This document shows positions 8,923-18,292 of a stretch of 64,000 nucleotides of DNA, in pieces. The translations under genes were made by a program, and so were the position numbers. Within the stretch, counting starts at the first letter, position 1. Every line of letters starts with the position of its first letter. The stretch is taken from assembly GCA_937775265.1 (NCBI GenBank), contig CALKBV010000006.1, forward strand, positions 124,001-188,000, read 5' to 3'. Below the pieces are notes generated by a model. That model made no database searches. It saw only the letters and a program-made list of their open reading frames with translations, and was not told the DNA's origin. The DNA is from an uncultured Pseudomonadales bacterium. Its GTDB lineage: Bacteria; Pseudomonadota; Gammaproteobacteria; Pseudomonadales; Azotimanducaceae.

Positions 8923-10931
8923 TCGGAAGCGGTGACACCATAGGTTGCCAGTAGCTCGCTACCCAAGGCCTGTTTAAGTGGGTCCAAATGATGTTCAAAA
9001 TTTCGCCATTGGTCCAATCCAGACCGGTAGATAGGTTGACGCACTTGCTCTGCACTGGGTGTCCTAATCGTTCGCTCAGTCTTGTGAAAATCCAGACAGG
9101 CGTCTTCAAATGGCAGGGCACAAAAATCGAGAATCCGCCGCACTTCCCCCTCTAAATTGTCAACGACACTCTCGTGATCAACTCTTAAAACAAAACCCGG
9201 CAGCACCCTATCCCAGTGATCCATCAACTGTGTGTATTGTTTGTAATAGCTACCAATCTCTTCCAGACCGTAGGAAAACTCCTGCCCTTCACCCCACAGT
9301 TGCTTGAAACCACTAAAGCAACAGGACATGGGGTGACGCCGAGCATCAATTATCTTGGCATTGGGTAGTATCAATTTAATGAGGCCAATATGAAAAAAAT
9401 TATTGGGCATCTTGTCGATAAAAAATGGGGCATCGCCGCGGTACACCCGCGTCTGTTCTATAAACTGTTCCCCAAACTTCTCAAACAGCGAGGTGTCCAG
9501 TTCTTCGAGTATTTTGGGATAACGCGGTACCGCTTGACCCGCCTCATCACGACCACGCAGCCTCTTTGCAAGGTCGAGAATGTTATGAAGTTCCATCGTG
9601 CCATCCACCCGGGAATGAGACGCAAGGATTTGTTCAAGCAGCGTCGATCCCGACCGTGGTAATCCAACAATAAAAATAGGGTCCCTAGCGGCCACCCCGG
9701 TGTGACCTACTTTTTCAAATAATTCCTTATTACAAACCTCAATTTGTGACTCAATACGCTTTGAAAGCTGTGTCGCATTGAAGTGCGTGGTGGGTAACTT
9801 CAGGGCATTACCCCTTGAGTAAAACTCAAAAGCCGCATCAAATTGTTCCCTGTCTTCTATGGCCTTGCCTAAGGCAAAACAAATCTGAATCCGATCAACA
9901 CTGCCAATAGCTGCGTCTTGCTCCAAATCCTTCATTTGCATGATTTGGTTATCATCAAACTTGTAGGACTTGGTATTCGCAAGACTCCAGTAGGCGTCTC
10001 CATGATCAGGTTTTATAGCCGCACTGCTTTTAAAAGCATTGATCGCCGCCGCCCTGTCACCACTGGAGTTATAGATATGCCCCTGACTGATAGGAATCAG
10101 ATGATCGGTGGGATGCGCTTGTCGCAGGTTTTGGTACAGCAATCCGGCTTCGTCAGTTTGGCCCACTGCGAAGCAAGCCGCAGCGTAAGCCTTTGCAATC
10201 TGATCATTATCTAGCGGCTGTTCAGCACGCAGTTTTACCGCAAGATCGTATGCTGAATGAAAGCGCTGACGCCGCATCATGACGTGAAACAGCTGGATAG
10301 ACGCCGCCATATTTTGGGGTTCTAGCTCATGTAATGTCTCTAGTAAGAACTGAGCCTCGTCCAATATATTTTTTCGGGTCAGTACCTCCGAGAGCAATCT
10401 CATTCCTTCTGTGTGTGTCTTGTTGTCTCTCAAAAAGTATTTACCTAAACGCTCAGCGTCATTAAGCAAATCCTGTGACAGATAGCTCATTACCGTTCTC
10501 AGCTCCTGCGGCAGTGACTTGAGAAATGCAATTTGCTGCTCGGCCGTATCAAGTTTTTCAGGTGCGAAACGGGCGTAAAGTGGCGCGAGTAACTCCCAGC
10601 AAGTCATTAAAGATCCATCTAAATCCACCGCCCTTTCAGCCGCCTCAAGGGCCTGCTCCGGTAAATTTAGACTGAGCGAATTAATAGCAACCTCTTGGTG
10701 AGCTCTGGCCATACCTGGAAAACTCGAAGTCAGATCAGACAAGCTTTGCAGCGCACGGGCAGCATCGCCACCAAGCCGATAGCGCAAAGCGCTCAGGTAA
10801 CCAAGATTAGGATCTCTTGAAAACTCTAATAGAAGCCTGTCTATCATTTCGCCTGCGGTATGAAGGTCTCCACTGGCGAGCTTTCGCTGAATATCTTCGA
10901 GTGATTGCGACGGAGCGGCAGTACTGGTCAT
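8919..10931 (-). CDS. TPR-repeat sulfotransferase
   Basis: This is a two-part protein of 670 residues. About 1-330 is a helical tetratricopeptide array (repeats such as ALEAAERAVDLDGSLMTCWE). About 410-660 is a sulfotransferase domain with the PAPS loop FIVGLPRSGSTLLEQ (around 409-423) and a later KMPNNFFHIGLI segment, resembling the tyrosylprotein-sulfotransferase-like group. The TPR array probably holds a protein or peptide acceptor (inference from the domain type). The start is ATG 10931. An upstream in-frame TTG at 10961 sits inside a terminator stem and is not credible. The gene follows the TonB receptor by 63 bp, with that terminator between them, and overlaps the next sulfotransferase by four bases. 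Confidence 0.85.
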   Translation of the reverse strand: MTSTAAPSQSLEDIQRKLASGDLHTAGEMIDRLLLEFSRDPNLGYLSALRYRLGGDAARALQSLSDLTSSFPGMARAHQEVAINSLSLNLPEQALEAAERAVDLDGSLMTCWELLAPLYARFAPEKLDTAEQQIAFLKSLPQELRTVMSYLSQDLLNDAERLGKYFLRDNKTHTEGMRLLSEVLTRKNILDEAQFLLETLHELEPQNMAASIQLFHVMMRRQRFHSAYDLAVKLRAEQPLDNDQIAKAYAAACFAVGQTDEAGLLYQNLRQAHPTDHLIPISQGHIYNSSGDRAAAINAFKSSAAIKPDHGDAYWSLANTKSYKFDDNQIMQMKDLEQDAAIGSVDRIQICFALGKAIEDREQFDAAFEFYSRGNALKLPTTHFNATQLSKRIESQIEVCNKELFEKVGHTGVAARDPIFIVGLPRSGSTLLEQILASHSRVDGTMELHNILDLAKRLRGRDEAGQAVPRYPKILEELDTSLFEKFGEQFIEQTRVYRGDAPFFIDKMPNNFFHIGLIKLILPNAKIIDARRHPMSCCFSGFKQLWGEGQEFSYGLEEIGSYYKQYTQLMDHWDRVLPGFVLRVDHESVVDNLEGEVRRILDFCALPFEDACLDFHKTERTIRTPSAEQVRQPIYRSGLDQWRNFEHHLDPLKQALGSELLATYGVTASE

Positions 10932-10944
10932 CAAATTATGTCCC

Positions 10945-10970
10945 AAAAAAAAGGCGATCAAATGATCGCC
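10945..10970 (-). terminator. Rho-independent terminator after the TonB receptor
   Basis: Read on the minus strand, GGCGATCA pairs with TGATCGCC around a two-base TT loop (TTT with the closing pair) and is followed by eight T residues (plus-strand A tract 10945-10952). It lies 25 bp past the receptor stop codon. It separates, perhaps incompletely, the highly expressed receptor from the TPR-sulfotransferase starting at 10931. Confidence 0.85.
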
Positions 10971-10994
10971 CTTTGATCTTAGATGCAGGTTTCC

Positions 10995-13826
10995 TCAGAA
11001 AGAATACCCGAATCGCAAGCCCAATGTTCTTGGACGCATCATACTGGACTCAGGTGTGAATTTACCGGCAGTTTGTACCACGTATCCCTCTTCTGAGGTG
11101 ACGTTGTTAACATAAACTTCAGCTGTCCAGTCATCACGAGCATAACCAAGGCCTATATTCAGTGTCGTGGCTGCCTCATTCACATAACGAGAATTTGAAG
11201 GCACGCTACCATCGGAGGTGGCAACCGTACCGAAGGTTCCACCCTCATTCTGAATATCCACACCCGGATCATTCCCATAAGCGAGTTCATGGGTATCGGT
11301 CATGAACTCGGCGCTACCCACAATTCCTGTAACACTCTCACCACGATAAACCAGCGATGCATTCACCCAGGCATTACCCTTCATGATATCGAAGTCGTAG
11401 CGGACACGAATGTTTCCAGAGAAGCTGGGTGCCAATGGCAATTCAGACCCCTTGGGAACACTTACACCCTGAAGCTGCGGGTTGATTCGCGTCAGCTCGG
11501 TATCGAGGAAACTCGCTGCACCACTAAGGGTGAGTCGACTGGTTGCCGCCCACATGAAGTCAATATCCACGCCACGAGTTTCTGCATCACCCACATTCTC
11601 CAGGAATACGAGGAAGGCAACGTTAGACGGATCGAATCTTGCCACCTGCAAATCGGTAATTTCAGTGCTGTAGATACTGGCATTGAGTCGTAGAGTGTTA
11701 TTGAATAATTCCGATTTAATGCCTAACTCAATGTTCTCCAGTTCGTCAGTGGTTGCAACCGCTGGCACCACATAACCCTCATAGATACCCGATTGGTTAC
11801 TGGCCAATTGGCCCGCATTCCGGTTTTGAGCCGCTGGCCGATATCCCTCTGAATAAACACCGTAGAGCATGATGTCGTTAGAAACTCTCCAATCCAAAGA
11901 GAACCTGACGATAGTGTCATCTTCTTCAGTGACGCCCTTACTGTTAATACTGGAGATATCAAGACGACCCTCTTTAATCGCTTGAAGGGTTGCCGCATTA
12001 TTACCACCACCTCTGAACATCTCCTTCGCCGAACCACCATAGGTTGCTGCAGCGCCCGGGTAGTTGAGCAGTGCCAGGAACTGGTCATCTGTTACGTTTC
12101 CATTGTTGTAGGCACCAAGAGCAGTGAATCGATCGGTTGGACTGTTACTAAAACGGTGGCTGTTACAGAAGCCTTCTGCAGCACCGCCACCACCATTACC
12201 GCCGTAACGGCATCCGAAAGAAAAGTTTGATGCGCCCTGAAGTTGGGTTTCGAGGTCATACTTTCGAGCACCAATCGTTACGGTTAAATTATCAGTAATA
12301 TCAAAGGCTAACTGACCAAAATAGGCGAGTTCCTCTTCGGTTCGGGTGTAATCGTTATAAAAGGTCGTCAAGGGCCCAGCGGGTCCGACTTGATTGGTTC
12401 CCGCAACCCCAGGAATTGTCTCGTTGGCCAGCACATAGGGTGACTGGGCCGCAGCGCCGTAGTAATTCACTTGGAAATCACTGAAGGCATCGCCGGTTGA
12501 ATAGTACTGGAACTCACCCAGTGTTTTAGTTTCCACATCGCTGAAGTACACCCCAGCCATTACACGCCAGCGACGATCAGGATCAGTGCTGATGCGCAGC
12601 TCATGGGTGGTTCGTTCGTTGGTGGTTTGATCCCGGTACGCTTTTCTGGGATCGAAACAAGTATTTTGATTGGTAGCACCAGGTGCCGCGTAGATATTGC
12701 CACTGCACAGATAGTAAGTAATGTATCCGCCACCATTGTTGTAGTGGGTGTAATCAATCAGAGAGTCGATTTCTCTGTCGAGGTAACCACCGGCATACAC
12801 AATATCCAGACCTGCAATGCGACCTTCAATAGTGAGCGTGGTTAAATCGAAGTCATCGACATTGCGTTCTGGCTGAAATTTGGCTGATTTATCTCCGCCA
12901 AGGCTGGGGTCGATCAGAAATGAACCCTCGACATCCAGCTTCTGTGACGAGTGCTGTACCAGCGCACTCCAGTCGTCAGAAATGTCCCATTTTACACCCA
13001 CTCGGTACCCTGTGTAGGTCGCTTCGTTCCAATCGTCCTTGACCTCGTCCTGGTTTCTGACGCTATTGACTTCAGTGTCAGGGAAATTACGGAAATAAGG
13101 GCCGAAACCAATAGAGTTACGATCGATGACTGGACCTGAGGGCGTGAATGTTGAGGCCGTATTGCTGATCCAGCCACCCTGGCGGTTGTTGTAGCCGACA
13201 GTACGTATTGCCAGGTTGTCACCAATTGGCATGTTAATCATGCCTTCGATGTTACTGCTGTCATCGCCACCATGGGTCGACGACATGCCCACATCTACTC
13301 GGCCTTGCATCTCACCCATGACAGGCTTGTTGGTGATCATACGCATGTTACCGGCCTGGGAACTGGCGCCGAATAACGTTCCCTGAGGGCCAGCGAGTAC
13401 TTCAACGCGCTCAAGGTCGGATGCGTAAATATCGAGGTTACGCCCGCCAAAGGAGACCGGCGTCTCATCTAAGTACATCGCTACACCAGGGGCTGAGCCC
13501 TGTGCAGAGGATACCGTGACCGAGCCTTGCTCAGTCGCGGAGCCGCGAATATAAATTTCTCTCATGCCAGGTGCATTACCTGCGTCAATCACATTCGGGA
13601 GGAAAGCCACGTACTCGTCGAATGTCATAATGCCTTGCGAGCGCATTGTATCGCCCGAAAGTGCGTTCACAGAAATCGGGACATCCTGCAAGCTCTCAGC
13701 CTGTTTTGTTGCCGTAACAACGATTTCCTCTAACTGAGAGTAAACAGGGCTGGAAACCAAGGGTAACAACGCAAAACTAAGCGCTGCTGCGAGCGGCGTG
13801 CGTTGAAAACTTGATGAATCAGACAT
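10995..13826 (-). CDS. TonB-dependent receptor
   Basis: This is an outer-membrane beta-barrel importer of 943 residues. A Sec signal peptide covers about 1-30 (cleavage after PVYSQ is plausible). The TonB-box-like EEIVVTATK follows at about 33-41, then the plug domain to about 200, including VEVLAGPQGTLFGA. The rest is a 22-strand-type barrel ending in LRFGYSF with the C-terminal Phe needed for BAM insertion. AAGGAAG precedes the ATG. The ligand is unknown. Receptors of this subtype sit beside degradation genes in many aquatic proteobacteria, and iron is only one possibility. It is the first gene of a minus-strand set with two sulfotransferases. Confidence 0.92.
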   Translation of the reverse strand: MSDSSSFQRTPLAAALSFALLPLVSSPVYSQLEEIVVTATKQAESLQDVPISVNALSGDTMRSQGIMTFDEYVAFLPNVIDAGNAPGMREIYIRGSATEQGSVTVSSAQGSAPGVAMYLDETPVSFGGRNLDIYASDLERVEVLAGPQGTLFGASSQAGNMRMITNKPVMGEMQGRVDVGMSSTHGGDDSSNIEGMINMPIGDNLAIRTVGYNNRQGGWISNTASTFTPSGPVIDRNSIGFGPYFRNFPDTEVNSVRNQDEVKDDWNEATYTGYRVGVKWDISDDWSALVQHSSQKLDVEGSFLIDPSLGGDKSAKFQPERNVDDFDLTTLTIEGRIAGLDIVYAGGYLDREIDSLIDYTHYNNGGGYITYYLCSGNIYAAPGATNQNTCFDPRKAYRDQTTNERTTHELRISTDPDRRWRVMAGVYFSDVETKTLGEFQYYSTGDAFSDFQVNYYGAAAQSPYVLANETIPGVAGTNQVGPAGPLTTFYNDYTRTEEELAYFGQLAFDITDNLTVTIGARKYDLETQLQGASNFSFGCRYGGNGGGGAAEGFCNSHRFSNSPTDRFTALGAYNNGNVTDDQFLALLNYPGAAATYGGSAKEMFRGGGNNAATLQAIKEGRLDISSINSKGVTEEDDTIVRFSLDWRVSNDIMLYGVYSEGYRPAAQNRNAGQLASNQSGIYEGYVVPAVATTDELENIELGIKSELFNNTLRLNASIYSTEITDLQVARFDPSNVAFLVFLENVGDAETRGVDIDFMWAATSRLTLSGAASFLDTELTRINPQLQGVSVPKGSELPLAPSFSGNIRVRYDFDIMKGNAWVNASLVYRGESVTGIVGSAEFMTDTHELAYGNDPGVDIQNEGGTFGTVATSDGSVPSNSRYVNEAATTLNIGLGYARDDWTAEVYVNNVTSEEGYVVQTAGKFTPESSMMRPRTLGLRFGYSF

Positions 13827-13988
13827 ACGGGCTTCCTTTTTTGATTAATAAAGTCATGCGACCAATGGACCAAGTCGTTATTGTTTTGTAGATTTAACTC
13901 AAAAGACTACCTCTTATGGGCGCCGCCTGCAAACCACCGATTTTGTCCGCAAAAGAGCATGCTGGAATACTCTAATCATGTTGAAGGC

Positions 13989-14171
13989 TCGATATCACCG
14001 CCTGTCCGCTATCCAGCGGTACGCAGCGGGTGATCGCAGATATCACCGATCCGGACGCGATCCAGACCATTCTGGCGCATCTGACGCAACCTGCACCACC
14101 TGATACTGAGCGCCGGCAAAGGCCCGAGCTAGGGCCGCAAAACGATCTCTTTGCCGTTATCTGATGGCTGA
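13989..14171 (+). pseudogene. IS91-family-like transposase remnant (frameshifted)
   Basis: This is a diverged copy of the transposase tail. In frame it reads VIADITDPDAIQTILAHLTQ, then a one-base insertion near 14130 (CCCGAGCTAGGG against CCGGGCAAGGG in copy B) breaks the frame. The cysteine pairs have been lost (CPLSSGTQR instead of CPLCGGTLR). It is clearly non-functional. It lies upstream of the TonB receptor start, back to back with it. Confidence 0.68.
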
Positions 14172-14386
14172 AACCACGGCAGCGCATTGATCCCTAAGCC
14201 AACAGAAAAGCACCTTGGCTAATCGCTCATCACCAGGTCAGCCAATCACCACTAACAACAAAAAACTTGGTCGCGTTTAACCTTTAATCGTCATACGGCT
14301 AAACTCTTTCATCAACCAAGCAGGCAACTAATCTGATTCGAGACTCAGACTTTCGTTCGAAAAGCCCTGTTATAGTTCCTAGCCTC
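14172..14386 (+). repeat. IS91-like terminal repeat, copy E
   Basis: This noncoding end of about 215 bp is a diverged version of copies B and D (CATCAACCAAGCAGGCAAC, CTTTCGTTCGAAAAG, terminal CCTAGCCTC). The boundary at 14386 faces the 3' end of the acyl-CoA dehydrogenase gene. The short stretch 14430-14470 contains two direct copies of GACCCTTCCTGCT. Confidence 0.74.
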
Positions 14387-14480
14387 GGCCGCAGTACTAA
14401 ACAGGGAAGCATCAGGCATTCACCCGCTAATCCTTCCTGTGTGTGACCCTTCCTGCTTGACCCTTCCTGCTAGCCGGCTG

Positions 14481-15785
14481 CTATCGACCCAAATCAAACC
14501 CTTCGTGTTCTTGCCCTAGCTTATCGGCAAGCACACGGTATTCTTCGCCCTCATACTTACGCACCTCGGCGCGTCCAACTACCATGTGATGAACTTCATC
14601 CGGCCCGTCAGCAATCCGCAGTGACCGCTGCGATACCCACATACCCGCGAGCGGTGTCCACTGGGTGACTCCGGTAGCGCCGTGCATCTGGATCGCTTCA
14701 TCTATGATGCGGCCGATCTTTTTCGGCACGTTCGCTTTGATTGCACTGACATAGACCCGCGCTTCCTTGTTGCCCAGGACATCCATGGCCTTGGCAGCCT
14801 GCAACACCATCAGGCGGCAGGCATCAATTTCATAACGAGCCTTGGCAACAACCTCAATATTCTTGCCGAGTTGAATGATCGGTTTGCCAAACGCTGTGCG
14901 TGCCGATGCACGCCGAATCATCAATTCCAGTGCCCGTTCGCCCGCACCAATGGAACGCATGCAGTGATGAATTCGACCCGGCCCCAGACGAACCTGAGAA
15001 ATCTCGAACCCGCGGCCTTCTCCCAACAGGATATTGTCCTTGGGTACCCGACAGTCTCGGAAGCGCACATGCATGTGCCCATGTGGCGCCTGTGTTTCGC
15101 CAAACACTTTCATGGCACCCAAAATCTTTACGCCTGGTGCGTCTATAGGCACTAGGATCATCGACTGTTGTTGATGTGGCGCGGCATCCGGGCTGGTTTG
15201 CACCATGGTAATCATGACCTTGCAGCGGGGGTCTCCCGCGCCTGAAGTAAAGTACTTCTCCCCGTTGATCACCCACTCATCACCATCGAGCACCGCTTGG
15301 GTTGAAATGTTTTTAGCATCCGATGAGGGATGTCCAGGTTCAGTCATCGCATAGGCGGATCGAATCTCGCCCTGCAGCAGCGGTTCCAGCCACTGTTCTT
15401 TTTGTGCGGTTGTGCCCACTCGTTCAAGCACCTCCATGTTGCCGGTGTCCGGCGCTGAACAGTTAAGGGTTTGAGAAGCGAGCGGATACTTTCCTAATTC
15501 GCTGGCGATATAGGCATAGTCAAGGTTGCGCAGCCCCTCCCCGGTTTCAGCATCCGGCAGAAAGAAGTTCCAGAGTCCTGACTCCTTCGCTTTCTGCTTT
15601 GCGCCTGCAAGCAGTTCCAACTGACCCGGCGCAAACTCCCATTCATGTTCGCGCTCTTCACCAAGCCGATCATACTCTTCAACAATCGGAATAACGTTCT
15701 CCTGAATGTGTTTTTTCACTCTGTCCAGCAAAGGTCGTGCTTCGTCGGACATGGTTAGATCGAATAAATCAGGGTTAACAGACAT
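14481..15785 (-). CDS. Acyl-CoA dehydrogenase
   Basis: This is an FAD flavoenzyme of 434 residues that would introduce the alpha-beta double bond into an acyl-CoA. It has the usual N-terminal helical domain, the middle FAD-contacting segment AYAMTEPGHPSSDAKN near 140 and the C-terminal helices with QMHGATGVTQWTPLAGM near 370. It belongs to the longer group often annotated for branched or bulky acyl-CoAs. AGGAG sits eight bases before the ATG. It is placed between repeat copies E and F, so it forms its own cassette. Confidence 0.9.
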   Translation of the reverse strand: MSVNPDLFDLTMSDEARPLLDRVKKHIQENVIPIVEEYDRLGEEREHEWEFAPGQLELLAGAKQKAKESGLWNFFLPDAETGEGLRNLDYAYIASELGKYPLASQTLNCSAPDTGNMEVLERVGTTAQKEQWLEPLLQGEIRSAYAMTEPGHPSSDAKNISTQAVLDGDEWVINGEKYFTSGAGDPRCKVMITMVQTSPDAAPHQQQSMILVPIDAPGVKILGAMKVFGETQAPHGHMHVRFRDCRVPKDNILLGEGRGFEISQVRLGPGRIHHCMRSIGAGERALELMIRRASARTAFGKPIIQLGKNIEVVAKARYEIDACRLMVLQAAKAMDVLGNKEARVYVSAIKANVPKKIGRIIDEAIQMHGATGVTQWTPLAGMWVSQRSLRIADGPDEVHHMVVGRAEVRKYEGEEYRVLADKLGQEHEGFDLGR

Positions 15786-15949
15786 GGTTTTTCTCCTGGT
15801 GCTCTCTGGCTTTGTTTTTATTCAGGCTTATACAGCCTCTATTATTTTCTCACTGTGCTTGTTACGCCTCGCTGATTCAGAAAAGTTTTCTGTTCTGCTG
15901 GAATTCGACAGCCTTCTCCAAATTATCCTAACGGGTACCCTATGGGAAT

Positions 15950-16060
15950 GGTAACCACCACTAATCATACGGCTGCACTCTTGCATAAAACAAGCAGGCA
16001 ATCGATCTGATTCGATACTCAGACTTTCGCTCGAAAAGCCTTGTTATAATTCCTATTCTC
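15950..16060 (+). repeat. IS91-like terminal repeat, copy F (end only)
   Basis: This is about 111 bp with CATAAAACAAGCAGGCAATCG, the palindrome CTTTCGCTCGAAAAG and the terminal TCCTATTCTC. It carries no transposase tail. The end points right and forms an inward-facing pair with copy G at 20144. The rest of 15786-16306 shows only a 44-codon frame. Confidence 0.76.
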
Positions 16061-16138
16061 AGATGTGTTTGATGTTTATCAGATATGTGACTTGGCTATT
16101 CATCGTGTTTCGTTTTGGAAGTCAGCGAAGGTTCAGGC

Positions 16139-16273
16139 ATGGCAACCAACGGCCTGCAGGAATGGATTAAGAAGTTCAGTAAACCATTAAAACGACCAGA
16201 AAAGGAAAGCGACCTTCGATGCTATAACGAAGTGTCGGGTAAACTCAGGACGTATCAATCCGGGAGTGGTTGA
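16139..16273 (+). CDS. Small hypothetical protein (44 aa)
   Basis: This is a short basic open frame (MATNGLQEWIKKFSKPLKRP at the start) with AAGG about eight bases before the ATG. No domain is recognised. It lies between a repeat end and an enoyl-CoA hydratase relic, so it may itself be a fragment of a lost gene. Confidence 0.25.
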   Translation: MATNGLQEWIKKFSKPLKRPEKESDLRCYNEVSGKLRTYQSGSG

Positions 16274-16306
16274 CCACTGCGAAGCACGCTATTGGCGGGA
16301 TAGGGG

Positions 16307-16555
16307 ATGTTCTATACTCGTGCCTGGTGCGTAATCTTTGAAGACAGGAAGATGGAAGGAACGATCAAGGTGCCACTTGCCATCAGCACGTCCAAACAAA
16401 CTGTAATGAAAGGACTGGATGAGCCTACTTTGGAAGCCGCCATCAGGGGCCAGGCACAATACCCGGCCTTCAGTCACTGGGTCGATTCTGAAGACCGAAT
16501 AGAAGGCGCTGCTGCTTTTGCTGAAAAGCGGGCACCTAATTGGCAAGGGAAATAA
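16307..16555 (+). pseudogene. Enoyl-CoA hydratase, C-terminal relic
   Basis: The last 65 or so codons read like the C-terminus of an enoyl-CoA hydratase/isomerase: VPLAISTSKQTVMKGLD, PTLEAAIRGQ, then SEDRIEGAAAFAEKRAPNW followed by QGK and the stop. The EG-x-AF-x-EKR-x-P-W ending is a family hallmark. The roughly 190-residue crotonase core is missing and the first 18 codons are unrelated. It is therefore a truncated remnant, probably cut when the neighbouring repeat inserted. Confidence 0.72.
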
Positions 16556-16884
16556 AGGTTGCCAATTCCATCGCCTTGCACCTTGCCTGCTTTGCACTCT
16601 TGCCCTAAGACGCATCTGTTACTCTCGGTATACTCAACACACAGCTGCCGTTAGATTACCTACGCAATCGAAATCCTGTACCAGAGCGGCGGCGGTGATC
16701 ATTGATGACTCCAGTGTCCCCTATTGAAACCGCTCATCCGCACTCTCACCCCAACTGCCTGTTGACAGAACTCGCCTCGCAAGCGATGGTTTCTTAGTCA
16801 ACGCAACAGATTAAAAAATCAATCTAAACCAAACAACCGCTATATAAGCGATAGCTTTTACTAAAAGCTACAAAGGAGAACGCC

Positions 16885-18141
16885 ATGAGATTCGGAATGC
16901 TCTATGAACTACAGCTACCTAAGCCCTGGGATGAAGGCAGCGAACAGCGTCTTATCGACAACGCCATAGAACAGTGTGTACTGGGTGACAAATTAGGTAT
17001 TGATTACGCCTGGTCAGTCGAACATCACTTTCTAGAAGAGTATTCTCACTGCTCCGCGAGCGAGGTATTTTTATCCGCCATTGCTGCTAAAACCGAACGC
17101 ATAAAAATAGGCTTTGGCATTCGTCAGGTAATATCAAATTACAATCACCCTGCCAGAACAGCAGAAGCCGTTGCCATGCTGGATCTCATTTCACACGGAC
17201 GCGCCCAGTTTGGCATTGGCGAAGGTGCTACCAGACTGGAACTTGGCGGCTTTGGTATTGAAGCACGGCGAAAACGTGCGATGTCGCTAGAATCGGCAGG
17301 TGAAATATCAGACATGATGGTGATGGAACCCTATCCCGGGTACGAGTGCGAAGATTGGTCTCTGCCAATGCGCAACGTTTTACCAAAGCCAGTGCAAAAG
17401 CCTCATCCTCCCATGTGGATGGCATGCACCAACCGCGACACGATCAAAGAGGCTGCCAGAAACGGTTTGGGTGTTCTGGCGTTTAGTTTCCTTGACCCGG
17501 AGGAAGCAAAAAATTGGAGCAAAATTTACTACGACATCATTAAGTCGGAAGAATGTGTGCCACTCGGGCACACTGTTAACGCAAACATTGCAATGGTATC
17601 CGCGTTCTCACTACACGAAGATCACGACGAAGCGGCACGCCGCGGTGAAGATGGTTTCCGCTTCTTTGAATATGCCGTTGGTGCATTAGTCACCGATGAT
17701 GTACTGCCAGGCCGGAGCCAATTGTGGGAAAAATTTCAAGCGCGTAAAGCTGAAAAGGCAGCGGGCAAGGATATAGAAGACACCGCATATGGCGGCGGCA
17801 AAGCTAAACCTGAACGCAGCATGACGCGTTCACCTGGGATAGGAACACCCGCAGAATTCAGAGCTCATATGCAGAGCTTTGCGGACGCTGGCGTCGACCA
17901 GGTAATTTTTCTGCAGCAAGGTGGCAAAAACCAACACGAACATATTTGTGAAAGCCTGGAAACCTTTAATCGTGAGGTACTGGATGTTTTTGCAACTGGT
18001 CGTGAAGAACGTGAAGCGCGCAAAGCAGAAGAACTTGCCCCTTACATTGAGGCAGCTCTGACTCGCAGAAAAACCAGACCACCACTGGAAGATCACGAAA
18101 TTGACGTGGTACCAGCATCCAGACCGAAAAAGGCAAGTTAG
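16885..18141 (+). CDS. LLM-class flavin-dependent oxidoreductase
   Basis: This is a luciferase-like monooxygenase of 418 residues (TIM barrel, FMN or F420 type). EHHFLEEYSHCSASEVFLS at about 47-65 and GRAQFGIGEGATRLELGGFG near 110-130 are the usual landmarks. It is longer than the typical 330-360 residues, with a charged insertion near 285-310 and a charged C-terminal tail. A strong AAAGGAG lies six bases before the ATG. Such enzymes often act in alkanone, terpenoid or steroid side-chain breakdown, but the substrate here is unknown. It lies within the copy F to copy G interval, which also contains a carrier. Confidence 0.87.
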   Translation: MRFGMLYELQLPKPWDEGSEQRLIDNAIEQCVLGDKLGIDYAWSVEHHFLEEYSHCSASEVFLSAIAAKTERIKIGFGIRQVISNYNHPARTAEAVAMLDLISHGRAQFGIGEGATRLELGGFGIEARRKRAMSLESAGEISDMMVMEPYPGYECEDWSLPMRNVLPKPVQKPHPPMWMACTNRDTIKEAARNGLGVLAFSFLDPEEAKNWSKIYYDIIKSEECVPLGHTVNANIAMVSAFSLHEDHDEAARRGEDGFRFFEYAVGALVTDDVLPGRSQLWEKFQARKAEKAAGKDIEDTAYGGGKAKPERSMTRSPGIGTPAEFRAHMQSFADAGVDQVIFLQQGGKNQHEHICESLETFNREVLDVFATGREEREARKAEELAPYIEAALTRRKTRPPLEDHEIDVVPASRPKKAS

Positions 18142-18180
18142 TTCAGGGACCCAACGCGACAGGTGGCATCGCGGGGCTCA

Positions 18181-18230
18181 AATAGTGTTAGTTCCATCCG
18201 TTCCATTAAGGTTACCGAACTAACACTATT
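18181..18230. repeat. Perfect 14-bp inverted repeat
   Basis: AATAGTGTTAGTTC (18181-18194) and GAACTAACACTATT (18217-18230) are exact reverse complements around a 22-base spacer, followed by TT. The position, 40 bp after the LLM gene, allows a terminator or a protein-binding site. The arms are too AT-rich and the T run too short to be sure. Confidence 0.55.
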
Positions 18231-18292
18231 TTGAAGCCTCCCCCTTGGGTACAAAAGTGAAATTGTTACAAGGATCCAGCTAGATGGCCTAA

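Noticed and set aside
10961-10961. TTG start for the TPR-sulfotransferase, 10 codons longer
   Set aside because: It falls inside the terminator stem of the receptor gene; ATG 10931 is the better start.
18181-18230. Inverted repeat as a clear rho-independent terminator
   Set aside because: The stem is AT-rich with a 22-base loop and only a short T run; kept as a repeat only.
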